DNA of 64,000 nucleotides from CALMKX01 sp036274895. Its GTDB lineage: Bacteria; Acidobacteriota; Thermoanaerobaculia; Multivoradales; SZUA-115. Where the stretch lies: NCBI GenBank assembly GCA_036274895.1, contig DASUEU010000058.1, positions 1-64,000 of the forward strand. Reading direction: 5' to 3'. The notes beneath the pieces are model-generated. The model was not told the origin of the DNA. It worked only from the letters and a program-made list of their open reading frames with translations, and searched no databases. Positions 1 to 8,164 of this stretch are shown one piece after another. Each line of letters begins with the position of its first letter. The stretch's first letter is position 1. The position numbers were made by a program, and so were the translations under genes.

Positions 1-20
1 ATCCCAGCGAGTTCGACGCC

Positions 21-67
21 CGTCTGGCCTCTCCGGTCGCCCTCCGGGCTCCCTGCGAGGCCAGACG
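21..67. repeat. 11-bp inverted repeat (hairpin)
   Basis: The arms at 21-31 and 57-67 are perfect reverse complements (cgtctggcctc / gaggccagacg) around a 25-nt spacer. No U-run follows, so it is not a classical intrinsic terminator. It lies just before the direct repeats at 91-138 and may belong to the same element end. Confidence 0.6.
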
Positions 68-90
68 CCAACCCCCGACCGGGAACCAGA

Positions 91-138
91 GTGTTACCCA
101 TGTGCCCGGTCTGAAGTGTTACCTATGTCCCCGGCTGG
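91..138. mobile_element. tandem direct repeats resembling an IS terminus
   Basis: Two direct repeats with a 25-bp period start at 91 (gtgttacccatgtgcccggt) and 116 (gtgttacctatgtccccggc). Multiple short direct repeats of this kind occur at the ends of IS21/IS481-like insertion sequences, and the GTGTTACC-ATGT-CCC wording is reminiscent of such ends. No transposase lies inside the window, so the element would extend left of position 1 or be a relic. The family assignment is inference. Confidence 0.4.
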
Positions 139-232
139 TCACTACCCAGCTCTCCTGCTCCCGGCTCGATCACCGGCCGCCTTCAGGGCGATCACACCTG
201 AAGACACGAGACATCGCCTCTCGAGCGCCCTT

Positions 233-691
233 CTAGTCGAACTGGATCGAGTAGCCGGTGCGAGCGCGAGCGATCGACAAGAAGTCCACGATGGCCTCTC
301 GAGTGGGCCTCCCGCGGAAAGGGATCTTGAATCGATCGTTCGGGACTTCGACGAAGAGATAGAAACCCCTTCGCAGGCCGTGCGCCATGAGCCAAGCTCC
401 CAGCGGCACGAGCAACAAGAGGAAGACCATGACGTCGAGATAGATGGTGCCGCCATGAACCACAAACTCGTAGGCGCCCGGAATCTGGAGCGCTCCGACC
501 GCGGCCAGCAGGAGTCCGAGCAGGAGCTGAAGGAGCGGTCGCTCCGCCTGAAAGCCAAACCTGAGCCGGACGTCGCGGACCTTTTCGCGCGGCAGCGCGA
601 AGGTCGTCTGGCCGCCCTTCACGGAAGCAACGACCTGGTCGTCGATTCGGACCCCCTGAAAGTCCGTCGTCGAATCAGCTACCTCGTTCAC
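233..691 (-). CDS. small membrane protein of unknown function
   Basis: A 152-residue protein starting at a GTG codon (691) with GGGAGAG 6 nt upstream. Residues 1-50 are soluble. Two hydrophobic segments (about 52-71 and 83-104) form a hairpin in the membrane, followed by a short basic soluble tail. The N-terminal part reads like a small beta domain followed by two TM helices, as in bacterial PH-like membrane proteins, but no family was recognised. It is divergent from the thioredoxin-fold gene at 829. The window edge and IS-like repeats lie downstream, so no operon partner is visible. Confidence 0.6.
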   Translation of the reverse strand: MNEVADSTTDFQGVRIDDQVVASVKGGQTTFALPREKVRDVRLRFGFQAERPLLQLLLGLLLAAVGALQIPGAYEFVVHGGTIYLDVMVFLLLLVPLGAWLMAHGLRRGFYLFVEVPNDRFKIPFRGRPTREAIVDFLSIARARTGYSIQFD

Positions 692-828
692 GATAGTCTC
701 TCCCTTGGTAGACGAAGCCTGAGGGCAGCCTGATCAGCTCCCTCGTGTCCTGAACGGGAAACGACGCGGGTGCTGGTCCCAGCCGGGATCTCCCAGGAAC
801 CTTGATCGGAGGGAGCCGTAGACTGGAC

Positions 829-2028
829 ATGACCTACCAACGAGCCGCGTTCCTCGCCTCCCTCACTCTGCTGCTCCCGGCCCTCGCTCGAGCCGCTTCG
901 CCGGAGGAGATCGAGAAGGGCAGGGCTGCCCTCGACGCTGCACGCCTCGCCTATCAGAAGAGCGGGGCCTTCCGAGAGACCCTGGAGCTCACCATCGTGC
1001 GCCCCAGCGGCAAAACGCGAACCCACACGTACGACTACGGCGTCGGTCCGAAGGACGAGGCCTTCCTCGTCCTCCTCAACGAAGGCAAGGAGATGACGCG
1101 CTTCGTCGCCCGCGAAGGAAAGATGGCGGGAACGGCGTCCTACGTCGAAGACCGCTACGCCGAAGTGCCCTACCGTGGAGACCTTGCCGCCGCCCTGGGC
1201 GCCATCGGCGCCGACCAGACCGGCCTCACGGCCCCCGCGGCCGTGGTGGCCTCCCAGGGTGGGGACCTCCAGGCCTTTCTCCATGCCCTGCGGCAAGGCA
1301 TCCTTGGCCCCCTGGAGATCGTGGGGTTCCACGAGGATGGATCGCTCGTGGAGGTGGAGCTGAAGGCGGAGGAGGGGACCCTCACGGTCGGGCTCGACCC
1401 GGCCACCCATCGGCTGCGGCAAGACCGCCTGATCCTGGGAGAGGGGACGCAGCAGGTGAAAGCCACGGGCCGCTACACCTTCACCTCCGGAGACCCGGGC
1501 GCCGCCCTGGCCTTTCCCGACCTGACCGGCCGGACGGCCATGGCCACCCTCCAGGAGCTCGAAAGGGGCGGCGGCTACCCCCTGGGCCAGCCCGCGCCCC
1601 CGGCGACCCTGAGGACCATGGATGGCGGCACGGTCCGCCTCGCCGACCTCCGGGGCTCGGTGGTCGTCCTGGATTTCTGGGCGACCTGGTGCGTCGCCTG
1701 CTGGGGCAGCCTCAAGCACACCGCCGAGCTGGCGGCCTGGGCGAGCGGCTCGGGCCTTCCGGTGAGGGTTTTCGCGCTGAACACGCTGGAGAAGACCAGC
1801 GATCCCGAAGAGCAGCGCCGCCTCGCCGCCGAGCTGCTCCGCGCCAAGGGGCTGGACCTCCCCGTCCTCCTCGATTCCGGCCGGGAGACCTACCTGGCCT
1901 TTCACGACCCCGGCCTCCCCAGCCTCGTCATCATCGGCAAGGACGGCCGCCTCGCCCGCTACCACTCGGGCTTCCTCGAGGACATGGCCGCGACGGTCAA
2001 AGGCGAAGTGGCGGAGCTGCTCGAGTAG
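829..2028 (+). CDS. exported DUF2092-like / TlpA-type thioredoxin-fold protein
   Basis: A 399-residue exported protein. The ATG at 829 is chosen because it opens directly onto a signal peptide (residues 1-22, ending in ALARA); a TTG start 9 codons upstream is less likely. Residues about 25-215 resemble DUF2092/LolA-like beta-sheet domains that bind lipid-like or protein ligands. Residues about 245-399 are a TlpA/AhpC-like thioredoxin domain with the redox motif C288-V-A-C291 in the context FWATWCVAC. Family knowledge suggests a periplasmic thiol-disulfide reductase. The fused N-terminal domain may bind the substrate, which is inference. It is a single gene with no co-oriented neighbour. Confidence 0.8.
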   Translation: MTYQRAAFLASLTLLLPALARAASPEEIEKGRAALDAARLAYQKSGAFRETLELTIVRPSGKTRTHTYDYGVGPKDEAFLVLLNEGKEMTRFVAREGKMAGTASYVEDRYAEVPYRGDLAAALGAIGADQTGLTAPAAVVASQGGDLQAFLHALRQGILGPLEIVGFHEDGSLVEVELKAEEGTLTVGLDPATHRLRQDRLILGEGTQQVKATGRYTFTSGDPGAALAFPDLTGRTAMATLQELERGGGYPLGQPAPPATLRTMDGGTVRLADLRGSVVVLDFWATWCVACWGSLKHTAELAAWASGSGLPVRVFALNTLEKTSDPEEQRRLAAELLRAKGLDLPVLLDSGRETYLAFHDPGLPSLVIIGKDGRLARYHSGFLEDMAATVKGEVAELLE

Positions 2029-2203
2029 AACAGCGGCTACGGCTCGACCGAGGACCGCGCACCGTAGGTGCTGCCGGAACCCCTCCCTGCCCTATGCCGC
2101 TCGATGAGCCGGGCACGGCCCTTTTCGCGCCTTCATCGCACCTTGAGCCGAACGACCGGCCGCGCCGGTTTGCGCGGTCTGGCGTGACCGGAACGACCGT
2201 GAG

Positions 2204-4774
2204 CTACTTCCCCGGCAGCGGGTGCTCGCGAAAGAACGCCCACATCTGGCGCGTCGCGTCGACGCCGTTGCTGGTCACTCCCGTCAGCCACTCCGGCATC
2301 GGCCTGCCGCCGGGCCAGGTGTGGCCTCCTCCCTGGACCGTGTAGAGCACGACCGCTGCGTCATCCGCACAGCCGGTGTATTCGAGGCGGGTGACGTCGG
2401 CAGCCACCACGGACTCGACCGGGCTCGTTCCGCACCGGTTTCTTCGCGCCCAATTCGCCGTCCAGGTCGGGATGCTCGGCAAGATCATTCGTTGCGGGAA
2501 GGCCGGCGAGCGACCGCCATGATAAGAAGTGAGGGCATCAGCGGTGCCATGGAACGCGATCATCGGCACCGGCCGCTCGTCCTTGCACCAGCTCCACGGC
2601 AGGGAGTGAGCAGCCGCCACCATCCCGACCGCCGCGATCCGATCGGACAGCGTGCAGGAGAGCACAAAGGTCATCCCAGCGCCGTTGGAAAGACCGTTGG
2701 CGTAGATCCTCGCAGGGTCGATGTTGTAAGCCGCCTCCAATGTGTCGATCAACTCCGAGAGGAAGCGGACATCGTCCATGAGCCCGGCGCCGCGGCCCAC
2801 GTGCCAGGACTTGGGAGCGTCACTGCCCGCGGGGTAGACGACCAGGAACCCCTGCTCTTCGGCCAGCTCGCTCCACCGGCTGGTGTTCTCGAGGTAGGCC
2901 GGCCAACTCCCCCCGCCATGCAAGCTGATGACGAGCGGCACCGGCCTCGCGCGGTCGTAGCTGCTGGGTACGTGCAGCAGATACTCTCGCTTCTCGCCCG
3001 AGGAGACGATCGCGCCGGTGGTGCGATCCAGGAAGAAAAAGGGGACCGAGGCCCCGAGGATCGCCACCACGGGTAGTCCGATCACCAGCACGGCGCGGAG
3101 GACCCACTTGCCGGTCTTCATGGCCGGCCTCGCCGGGCGCCGATGCCGATTCCCCGCGAGCGCCAGGGGCGCCGCGGAGAGTCGCGCCAGCGGGATGGCC
3201 AGGACCGCGACCAACGCCAGGAGGTAGCGCGGGAGGAGCGGTGTGGTGACCAGCCAGTCGAGCAGGCGGTAAAGAGCGAGCACGACGACGAGCCAGCCGG
3301 CCGCGACCGTCACGAGAGTGCGAGCGCTCACCAGCCGCTGGCGATGGAGACGGGTGGCGATCCAGGCAGCGATGGAGACCTTGAGGCCGATCAGGCCAGC
3401 GGCGATCCAGCGCGAGGCGTCCGTTGCCATGGCCATCACGAGCAGAGAGAGGATCCACCCGCCCAGTGGCCCGATGAGGATGAAACAAGACAGGGTGAAA
3501 AAGATGCCCGCCTTGATCAGCCACTCCCGCCCGGTCAGGCCGAGGTGGCGATTCTGCACCAGCTGCTTCCACGTCCATCCCAACAGGGCCAGGAATACCA
3601 GTACCAGGCTCGCGACAACACGCAGCGTCCCCTCCGCTTCGATCCACTGGCCCGTTCGTTCGATCACCGGCTGCCAGGTCGCGGACCCGGTGAGCGCGAG
3701 CGGGATGGCGATGAGCACCAGCAGCCAAGCAGCGAGCGTGCTCCACATCGCCCCTTTCAGCTGGGCGCCGACGAGGGCGGCGCTGGTCGACGGCCGCGTG
3801 GCGTCGAAGGGAGAGACTCCCCAGGCATCGCGCTCCTCGGGACTTGACGTGCTCACCGTCGTGGCGGCGAAAGCGGCCATGAGGGGCGGGGTGAGCAGCA
3901 CGCCGAGCAGGGTGTAGAGGACGAACCCCGGCCGCTCGCTGCTCGCGACGAAAAGCAGGGCCAGCTCGAACGGCAGCAGGAGGGCCATCGACGCCGGCAG
4001 CCGCCAGCCCTGCCGCCGCCACTCGAACCACGTTTGCGCGGCGGCGGGCGAAGGGAAGGGCCCGCGCCGGCGCGGCAGGGCTTCAGCGAGCTTCCCGAGC
4101 CGGGCGAGGATTCCCCGCCCATCCGGCACCTCGCCGCGACGAGCCCGGGCCACGGCGAGGCGGGCGGCGAAGTAGGCGAGGGGCAGCTGCGGCGCCAGGA
4201 AGGCGACCATCCAGCGCCCGGGAACCTCGTAGTGGAGGGCCAGCAGAACGATGGCGTCGAGCGTCGTCAGCCACAGCACGGCGACGATCACCCGCAGGCC
4301 CTTCAAGCCGTAGGGCCGCCACATCAGCGCCTGGGTCCAGGCGAGGAACACCACAGCCAGCACGCCCGGCCAGAGCAAGGGCAGGTCGAGTCCCAGCGGC
4401 AGCACGGCGAGAAGAACCGTGGCCAGCCACAGGCTCGCCATGGCCAGCGCGCCATAGAGCATCGGCCAGAACGCGAGCGCCGCGGTGGTCACCGGCAGCG
4501 TGAACAGGCGGGCGGGATAGATCGATTGGCGCGCCGCGAGGTCACCACCGAGGCCGAAGCTGAAGACCGCCAGGAAGTGCAGGAAGATCGTGGAGAAGGG
4601 CACCATCACCCAGGGCGCGATCTCCGGGGGACCCTCCGTCGTCGCGGGCTCCCACGCTCCGGGCAGGAGGATCTTGACGGCCCCCAGCACGAGCGCGTAC
4701 CCGGCCAGGGCGATGAGCACCCAGCCATGGCCTTGGCGCAGCTCCCAGCCGATCGCGCCCGCTGCGGAACGCAT
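2204..4774 (-). CDS. ABC-2-type permease fused to a PHB-depolymerase-like esterase
   Basis: A single 856-codon frame. Residues 1 to about 540 are a polytopic membrane protein with about a dozen hydrophobic segments, fitting the membrane subunit for the ATPase encoded 3 nt upstream. From M552 a new block starts with a TM/signal-like segment and then an alpha/beta-hydrolase of the LpqC/poly(3-hydroxybutyrate) depolymerase type. It has an HGGG oxyanion motif, a nucleophile elbow GLSNGAG with S696, and a late His in GGGHTWPGG. There is no stop codon between the halves. Either this is a genuine fusion, with the esterase probably exposed outside the cytoplasm, or M552 is an internal start of a second gene whose upstream neighbour lost its stop. 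Only a weak SD (GCGAGG) precedes M552. Confidence 0.8.
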   Translation of the reverse strand: MRSAAGAIGWELRQGHGWVLIALAGYALVLGAVKILLPGAWEPATTEGPPEIAPWVMVPFSTIFLHFLAVFSFGLGGDLAARQSIYPARLFTLPVTTAALAFWPMLYGALAMASLWLATVLLAVLPLGLDLPLLWPGVLAVVFLAWTQALMWRPYGLKGLRVIVAVLWLTTLDAIVLLALHYEVPGRWMVAFLAPQLPLAYFAARLAVARARRGEVPDGRGILARLGKLAEALPRRRGPFPSPAAAQTWFEWRRQGWRLPASMALLLPFELALLFVASSERPGFVLYTLLGVLLTPPLMAAFAATTVSTSSPEERDAWGVSPFDATRPSTSAALVGAQLKGAMWSTLAAWLLVLIAIPLALTGSATWQPVIERTGQWIEAEGTLRVVASLVLVFLALLGWTWKQLVQNRHLGLTGREWLIKAGIFFTLSCFILIGPLGGWILSLLVMAMATDASRWIAAGLIGLKVSIAAWIATRLHRQRLVSARTLVTVAAGWLVVVLALYRLLDWLVTTPLLPRYLLALVAVLAIPLARLSAAPLALAGNRHRRPARPAMKTGKWVLRAVLVIGLPVVAILGASVPFFFLDRTTGAIVSSGEKREYLLHVPSSYDRARPVPLVISLHGGGSWPAYLENTSRWSELAEEQGFLVVYPAGSDAPKSWHVGRGAGLMDDVRFLSELIDTLEAAYNIDPARIYANGLSNGAGMTFVLSCTLSDRIAAVGMVAAAHSLPWSWCKDERPVPMIAFHGTADALTSYHGGRSPAFPQRMILPSIPTWTANWARRNRCGTSPVESVVAADVTRLEYTGCADDAAVVLYTVQGGGHTWPGGRPMPEWLTGVTSNGVDATRQMWAFFREHPLPGK

Positions 4775-4777
4775 GCT

Positions 4778-5530
4778 TCACACCTCCGGGCCGGGCGCCG
4801 CGGCCGACCCGACCCGGGTGACGAAGATCTCATCGAGGGAGGGCAGGCGCTCGCCGGCGCGGTGCGCTTCCTTGATCGCGGCCAGCGGGCCGGTGAGGAC
4901 GATGCGGCCCTGGTGGATCATGGTGACGTGGTCGGCAACCTGCTCCACTTCCTCCAGCAGGTGGGACGAGAAGAGCACCGTGCGGCCCTCGTGAGCGATG
5001 GTGCGCAGGACGGCGCCCAAGATGTCGCGTCGGACGATGGGGTCGAGCCCGGAGGACGGCTCATCCAGCACGAGCAGCTCCGGTCGGTGCGCCAGCGCGA
5101 GGAGCAGCCCTGCCCGCGCCTTCTGCCCCTTGGAGAGGGTCTTGACCTTGGCCGCGGGCTCGAGGGCGAAGGTCTGTCGCAGCTCCTCGGCATAGCCGTC
5201 GTCCCAGGCGGGATAGAAGGCCCGCGTGTAGCGGATGAGCTCGTCGACGCGCATCCAGCCCGGAAGGTCGTTCTCCTCAGAGAGGTAGCCGATGCGCGAC
5301 AGGACGCCGACCGGATCGGCAACCGGATCGAGGCCGAACACGCGCACGGTGCCGCTTTCCGGCCGGAGCAGTCCCAGGAGGTGCCGGATGAGGGTCGTCT
5401 TGCCGGCGCCGTTGGCGCCGACGAGGCCGTAGACCGCCCCACGGGGCAGGACCAGGCTCACGGAGTCGAGAGCCGTCAGACCACCAAAACGGCGTGTCAG
5501 CGCCGACACGTCAATGACTGCTTCCCTCAC
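4778..5530 (-). CDS. ABC transporter ATP-binding protein
   Basis: A 250-residue ATPase of the ABC-2 exporter type. The start is GTG at 5530 with GGAGG 8 nt upstream; the open frame continues further upstream but overlaps the VOC gene region. It has Walker A (GANGAGKTT), the signature LSKGQKAR, Walker B with catalytic Glu (LLVLDEP) and the H-loop (SSHLLEEVE). It is separated from the permease-esterase gene by only 3 nt (TGA-AGC-ATG), so the two are almost certainly co-translated and form one transporter. The substrate cannot be read from the sequence. Confidence 0.92.
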   Translation of the reverse strand: MREAVIDVSALTRRFGGLTALDSVSLVLPRGAVYGLVGANGAGKTTLIRHLLGLLRPESGTVRVFGLDPVADPVGVLSRIGYLSEENDLPGWMRVDELIRYTRAFYPAWDDGYAEELRQTFALEPAAKVKTLSKGQKARAGLLLALAHRPELLVLDEPSSGLDPIVRRDILGAVLRTIAHEGRTVLFSSHLLEEVEQVADHVTMIHQGRIVLTGPLAAIKEAHRAGERLPSLDEIFVTRVGSAAAPGPEV

Positions 5531-5636
5531 GCTGGAGCCCTCCGCGCTGGCTGAAGCGCCGGTTGCGCAGATCCGGCCGTGCTGTTTTGATCGCTGGTCG
5601 GATTCTACGCCGGAGCCGGCCAGCTCGAGGGGAAGC

Positions 5637-6053
5637 TCAGACGCCGCCCTCCGGGTGGGGTGACCTCGGCTGGACGAGGTCCCAGAGGTTGCCGTAGAGG
5701 TCCCGGAACACGGCCACGGTGCCGTAGGGCTGTACCGTCGGCTCGCGCACGAAGGTAACCCCCTTGGCCCGGTAGCTCTGGTAGTCGCGCTCGAAGTCGT
5801 CCGTGTAGAGGAAGAGGAACACGCGGCCGCCGGTCTGGTTGCCGACACGCGAAGCTTGCTCCTCGTTCGAAGCGCGGGCCAGCAGCAGGCGCGCACCGGA
5901 GGATCCCGGCGGAGCCACCACGACCCAGCGTTTGTTCTGTTCCGGCACGAAGGTGTCTTCGATGAGCTTGAAACCGAGGACTCCCACGTAGAACGCGAGG
6001 GCTTCGTCGTAGTCGCGGACTACTAGGGATATTAGGGCGAGGGATTGGGGCAT
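5637..6053 (-). CDS. VOC (glyoxalase/bleomycin-resistance) family protein
   Basis: A 138-residue protein with the paired beta-alpha-beta-beta-beta architecture of the vicinal oxygen chelate superfamily. It opens with LALISLVVRDYDEALAFYVGV, the usual first module, and closes with a YGNLWDLVQP strand. Members bind a metal and act as lyases, dioxygenases or resistance proteins; the substrate here is unknown. It is the most downstream gene of a four-gene minus-strand accessory island, and a GTTAGCC motif lies 20 nt before its ATG. It is not clearly in one operon with the ABC genes (106-nt gap). Confidence 0.85.
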   Translation of the reverse strand: MPQSLALISLVVRDYDEALAFYVGVLGFKLIEDTFVPEQNKRWVVVAPPGSSGARLLLARASNEEQASRVGNQTGGRVFLFLYTDDFERDYQSYRAKGVTFVREPTVQPYGTVAVFRDLYGNLWDLVQPRSPHPEGGV

Positions 6054-6084
6054 GGGGGGTGAGGGGGACGCCGGCTAACGCGAC

Positions 6085-6768
6085 CTAGACCAACTCCGAG
6101 GAGTCGCGTGCCTCGTCGCGAAGAGTCCTCCCCCGGTTGTCAAACAGCTGCACCCAGAGGTCATTGTCACTCCTGAGAATGCCGAACTCGATGAACGACG
6201 GCTTCGGAGTGTCGTCGTCGTAGAAGGGCCGCGAGAAGCAGAAGCAACCAGCGTGCGCACGACAATACCTCTCCATGGCGCGATAGGCCTTTCCCTCTTT
6301 CGACCAGCCTCGGTTGAGATCCCGGCGCTGGATGAAGACGTTGGCCTCCATGCCATCAACGGCCCCGCCGAGTTCGTGGCCAATGAAATGGCCCTTGTCC
6401 CAAGCGGTGCCAAACTCGGCCTCTGTCCTGCCGATGAAGCCACGAAGTCGGCCATCCTCGCGAGCCCGAGAGCGCGCCCTCGGAGCGGAGCGACCTAGCA
6501 CCGCTACAAGCCGGCTCTCCGCGGTTGGGCTCCAAGGGACATCGCCCGATGCCTCGAGACTGTCCAAGTCGTCGTAGATGTACTCGAAGGTCGCCCAGCG
6601 AATACGGCTGATCAGCGTACGACGAGGCGTCATCTCGAGATACGCGTCCCGCCAGCAGAACGGGAGTTCCTCCGCGAGGAAAGCTACAGTCCTCTCGAAC
6701 TCTCCCTGCGGCCCAGCAGCGAGCAACCCGGCGTAGTCGATGAGGCCGATGCGAGGCAGATCACTCAC
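6085..6768 (-). CDS. putative beta-beta-alpha-metal (DNA/RNA non-specific-like) endonuclease
   Basis: A 227-residue protein with a GTG start at 6768. Residues 124-131 read D-K-G-H-F-I-G-H, matching the D-x-G-H catalytic signature of the NucA/EndoG ββα-Me nucleases. An N-rich stretch follows (EANVFIQRRDLNRG), where the metal-binding Asn and Arg normally sit. The N-terminal ~100 residues are not recognised. No signal peptide is present, and no immunity protein is evident, so a toxin role is only possible. It lies in an accessory island between the VOC and DUF2971 genes. A GTTAGGC motif sits 22 nt upstream of the start. Confidence 0.6.
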   Translation of the reverse strand: MSDLPRIGLIDYAGLLAAGPQGEFERTVAFLAEELPFCWRDAYLEMTPRRTLISRIRWATFEYIYDDLDSLEASGDVPWSPTAESRLVAVLGRSAPRARSRAREDGRLRGFIGRTEAEFGTAWDKGHFIGHELGGAVDGMEANVFIQRRDLNRGWSKEGKAYRAMERYCRAHAGCFCFSRPFYDDDTPKPSFIEFGILRSDNDLWVQLFDNRGRTLRDEARDSSELV

Positions 6769-6967
6769 TGAGAGTGCTCGTCGGGGCGCCTAACGGATTG
6801 GCGGCTCACCGGCGGGGGCATTAGCGCAGCGCGTAGCACCGGACGGTGCAACCGCGTCTTCGGCGACATTCCCTCCACCACGGAAGTCGGTTGGTACGTA
6901 GCAGTGCAACATGATGACTCGGTTGCTAGGAGTTCGTGAGGTGTGCATGACGCATGCGTCAATTCGA

Positions 6968-7741
6968 TCACCCCGGCACGATGTTGAACCTGAATCTACT
7001 AGAATCAAGCTCGACACGTCGCACGGTCACGTTCTCGTACGGGGGCTTGGTGATGAGGTCCAGAGTCATGAACTCAAGAAGCTCGTCAGCACTTTGACCG
7101 AGGATCACATCCCGGACGGCTTCTGGCGGAAACTCGTGCAACGGAATCTCGTCTCCGGTAGCACTCTTGACCAGCTTGACTGCCCTACTCGTCCAACGTG
7201 TGACACGCCACTCGTGCTCGTATGCCCACTCGCTGCTCTTCGTGTACCAGATGTGCTCCGGCGCTACGTCATTCATTGCCGCAGGGCTCGGGCGGTCCGT
7301 GGAGTACATCATCTTCCTTGGCTCGCCGGGCGGGCCGTTCAAGCGGCCTGACGCTACCCAGGCTGGGTGCGCCATATCGAAGCCGATAACAAAGCCGGTG
7401 TGCTGCGCCGTGTAGTGCGCCCACATCAAAGGACAGTCTCTCTTCTCACTGAGCGACAACACGCCGACACTGCGCACCGCCTGTTCCAGCACGATCCTCG
7501 ACAGGCCATGAGCGTTCTGCATGGCGCCGATTCGCGCCTGAAGTGCGCTCTCCTCTCCCTCTGCGAGCCTGGCACGCCCTATCCGGGTCTCCTCGAAGAG
7601 AGCGATCGCTTCTGGAGCGTCGGACGGGAACACTGGTTCCGCCTCGAACGGGTCGTTAAAGAGGCAGGGCGGCGTGAAGGCGATAAGACAACCCTGCAAA
7701 ACATCCATGCGCTCTGGCGGGAGGTACTTGTAGAGGATCAT
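6968..7741 (-). CDS. DUF2971 domain protein
   Basis: A 257-residue soluble protein. The opening LYKYLPPERMDVLQ, the FNDPFEA motif near residue 30 and the central SEKRDCPLMWAHYT segment are hallmarks of DUF2971, an uncharacterised family frequent in accessory and defence-like islands. It has no signal peptide or TM segment. It begins 31 nt downstream of the stop of a small conserved leader reading frame (7773-8123) that carries its own promoter-like sequence, so it is probably transcribed from that element. The ATG at 7741 lacks a strong SD, which fits translational coupling. The function is unknown. Confidence 0.75.
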   Translation of the reverse strand: MILYKYLPPERMDVLQGCLIAFTPPCLFNDPFEAEPVFPSDAPEAIALFEETRIGRARLAEGEESALQARIGAMQNAHGLSRIVLEQAVRSVGVLSLSEKRDCPLMWAHYTAQHTGFVIGFDMAHPAWVASGRLNGPPGEPRKMMYSTDRPSPAAMNDVAPEHIWYTKSSEWAYEHEWRVTRWTSRAVKLVKSATGDEIPLHEFPPEAVRDVILGQSADELLEFMTLDLITKPPYENVTVRRVELDSSRFRFNIVPG

Positions 7742-7772
7742 GGCATCCGCGTGCCCAGGAGGATTAACAGTG

Positions 7773-8123
7773 TCAGGATGAGTGACCGCTCAAGCGAGAA
7801 GTGCTGAGAGCACTCGCCTTGCACCAGTGCTCGGAAAGCCGGCTAACCAACAAGCGCCTTCCGAAGTCCGCGTGTGGCAGGGTATGGCAGGGCGCCGCGG
7901 AGGTCATCAAAGGCTCTTTCGGAGAGACGCGCGGATTTTGGAGAGACGTGTGTTGGACGAAGCCGCGCGTCACTGGCGCAGACCTATAGAGCTTGCATCG
8001 GGCGCTAGTGAAGCGGCGCAGGGAGGGTGTCGTGGTCTGAGCCTCGCTCGCTGGATCGCGGGTGCCTCGCCAGCGGGCGTGCCGAGCCTCCAGGGTCTGA
8101 TTCCTGCTGCTTAGCAGTTGCAC
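7773..8123 (-). CDS. small leader reading frame, copy A (QLLSSRN family)
   Basis: A 116-residue frame starting at GTG 8123. The first ~33 codons align without internal gaps to copy C (22128-22307) and, more loosely and after its two extra start codons, to copy B (19882-20064). The shared peptide pattern is QLLSS(R/K)(N/S), then ARH(A/G)RW; A and C also share a TRD segment. Differences between A and C are often at third positions (AGC/AGT, GCT/GCC, GAT/GAC, CAG/CAA), which favours real translation. A TAAAAT box lies 9 nt before the GTG with no SD, so translation may be leaderless. The frame ends 31 nt before the DUF2971 gene. The C-terminal half is not conserved. No known family was recognised. 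Confidence 0.4.
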   Translation of the reverse strand: MQLLSSRNQTLEARHARWRGTRDPASEAQTTTPSLRRFTSARCKLYRSAPVTRGFVQHTSLQNPRVSPKEPLMTSAAPCHTLPHADFGRRLLVSRLSEHWCKASALSTSRLSGHSS

Positions 8124-8164
8124 GGTGGAGCGATTTTAGCACTGCGCACCCCGGGTGCGTACAC
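7950..8164 (-). repeat. dispersed promoter/leader repeat, copy A
   Basis: About 215 bp related to 19888-20100 and 22140-22350, all in the same orientation. From its 5' end on the minus strand it holds a hairpin GCACCC-G-GGGTGC, a -10-like TAAAAT (8133-8138), the GTG of the small frame, and a second hairpin CTGC-TAA-GCAG (8107-8117). In copy C both hairpins keep pairing through G-U pairs on the minus strand only. The rest of the gap, 8165-8406, shows nothing recognisable. Confidence 0.6.
8133..8138 (-). promoter_or_regulatory. -10-like box of leader copy A
   Basis: TAAAAT on the minus strand is preceded by TGC, giving an extended -10 (TGC-TAAAAT). It lies 9 nt upstream of the GTG at 8123. No convincing -35 was seen. 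Confidence 0.45.
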
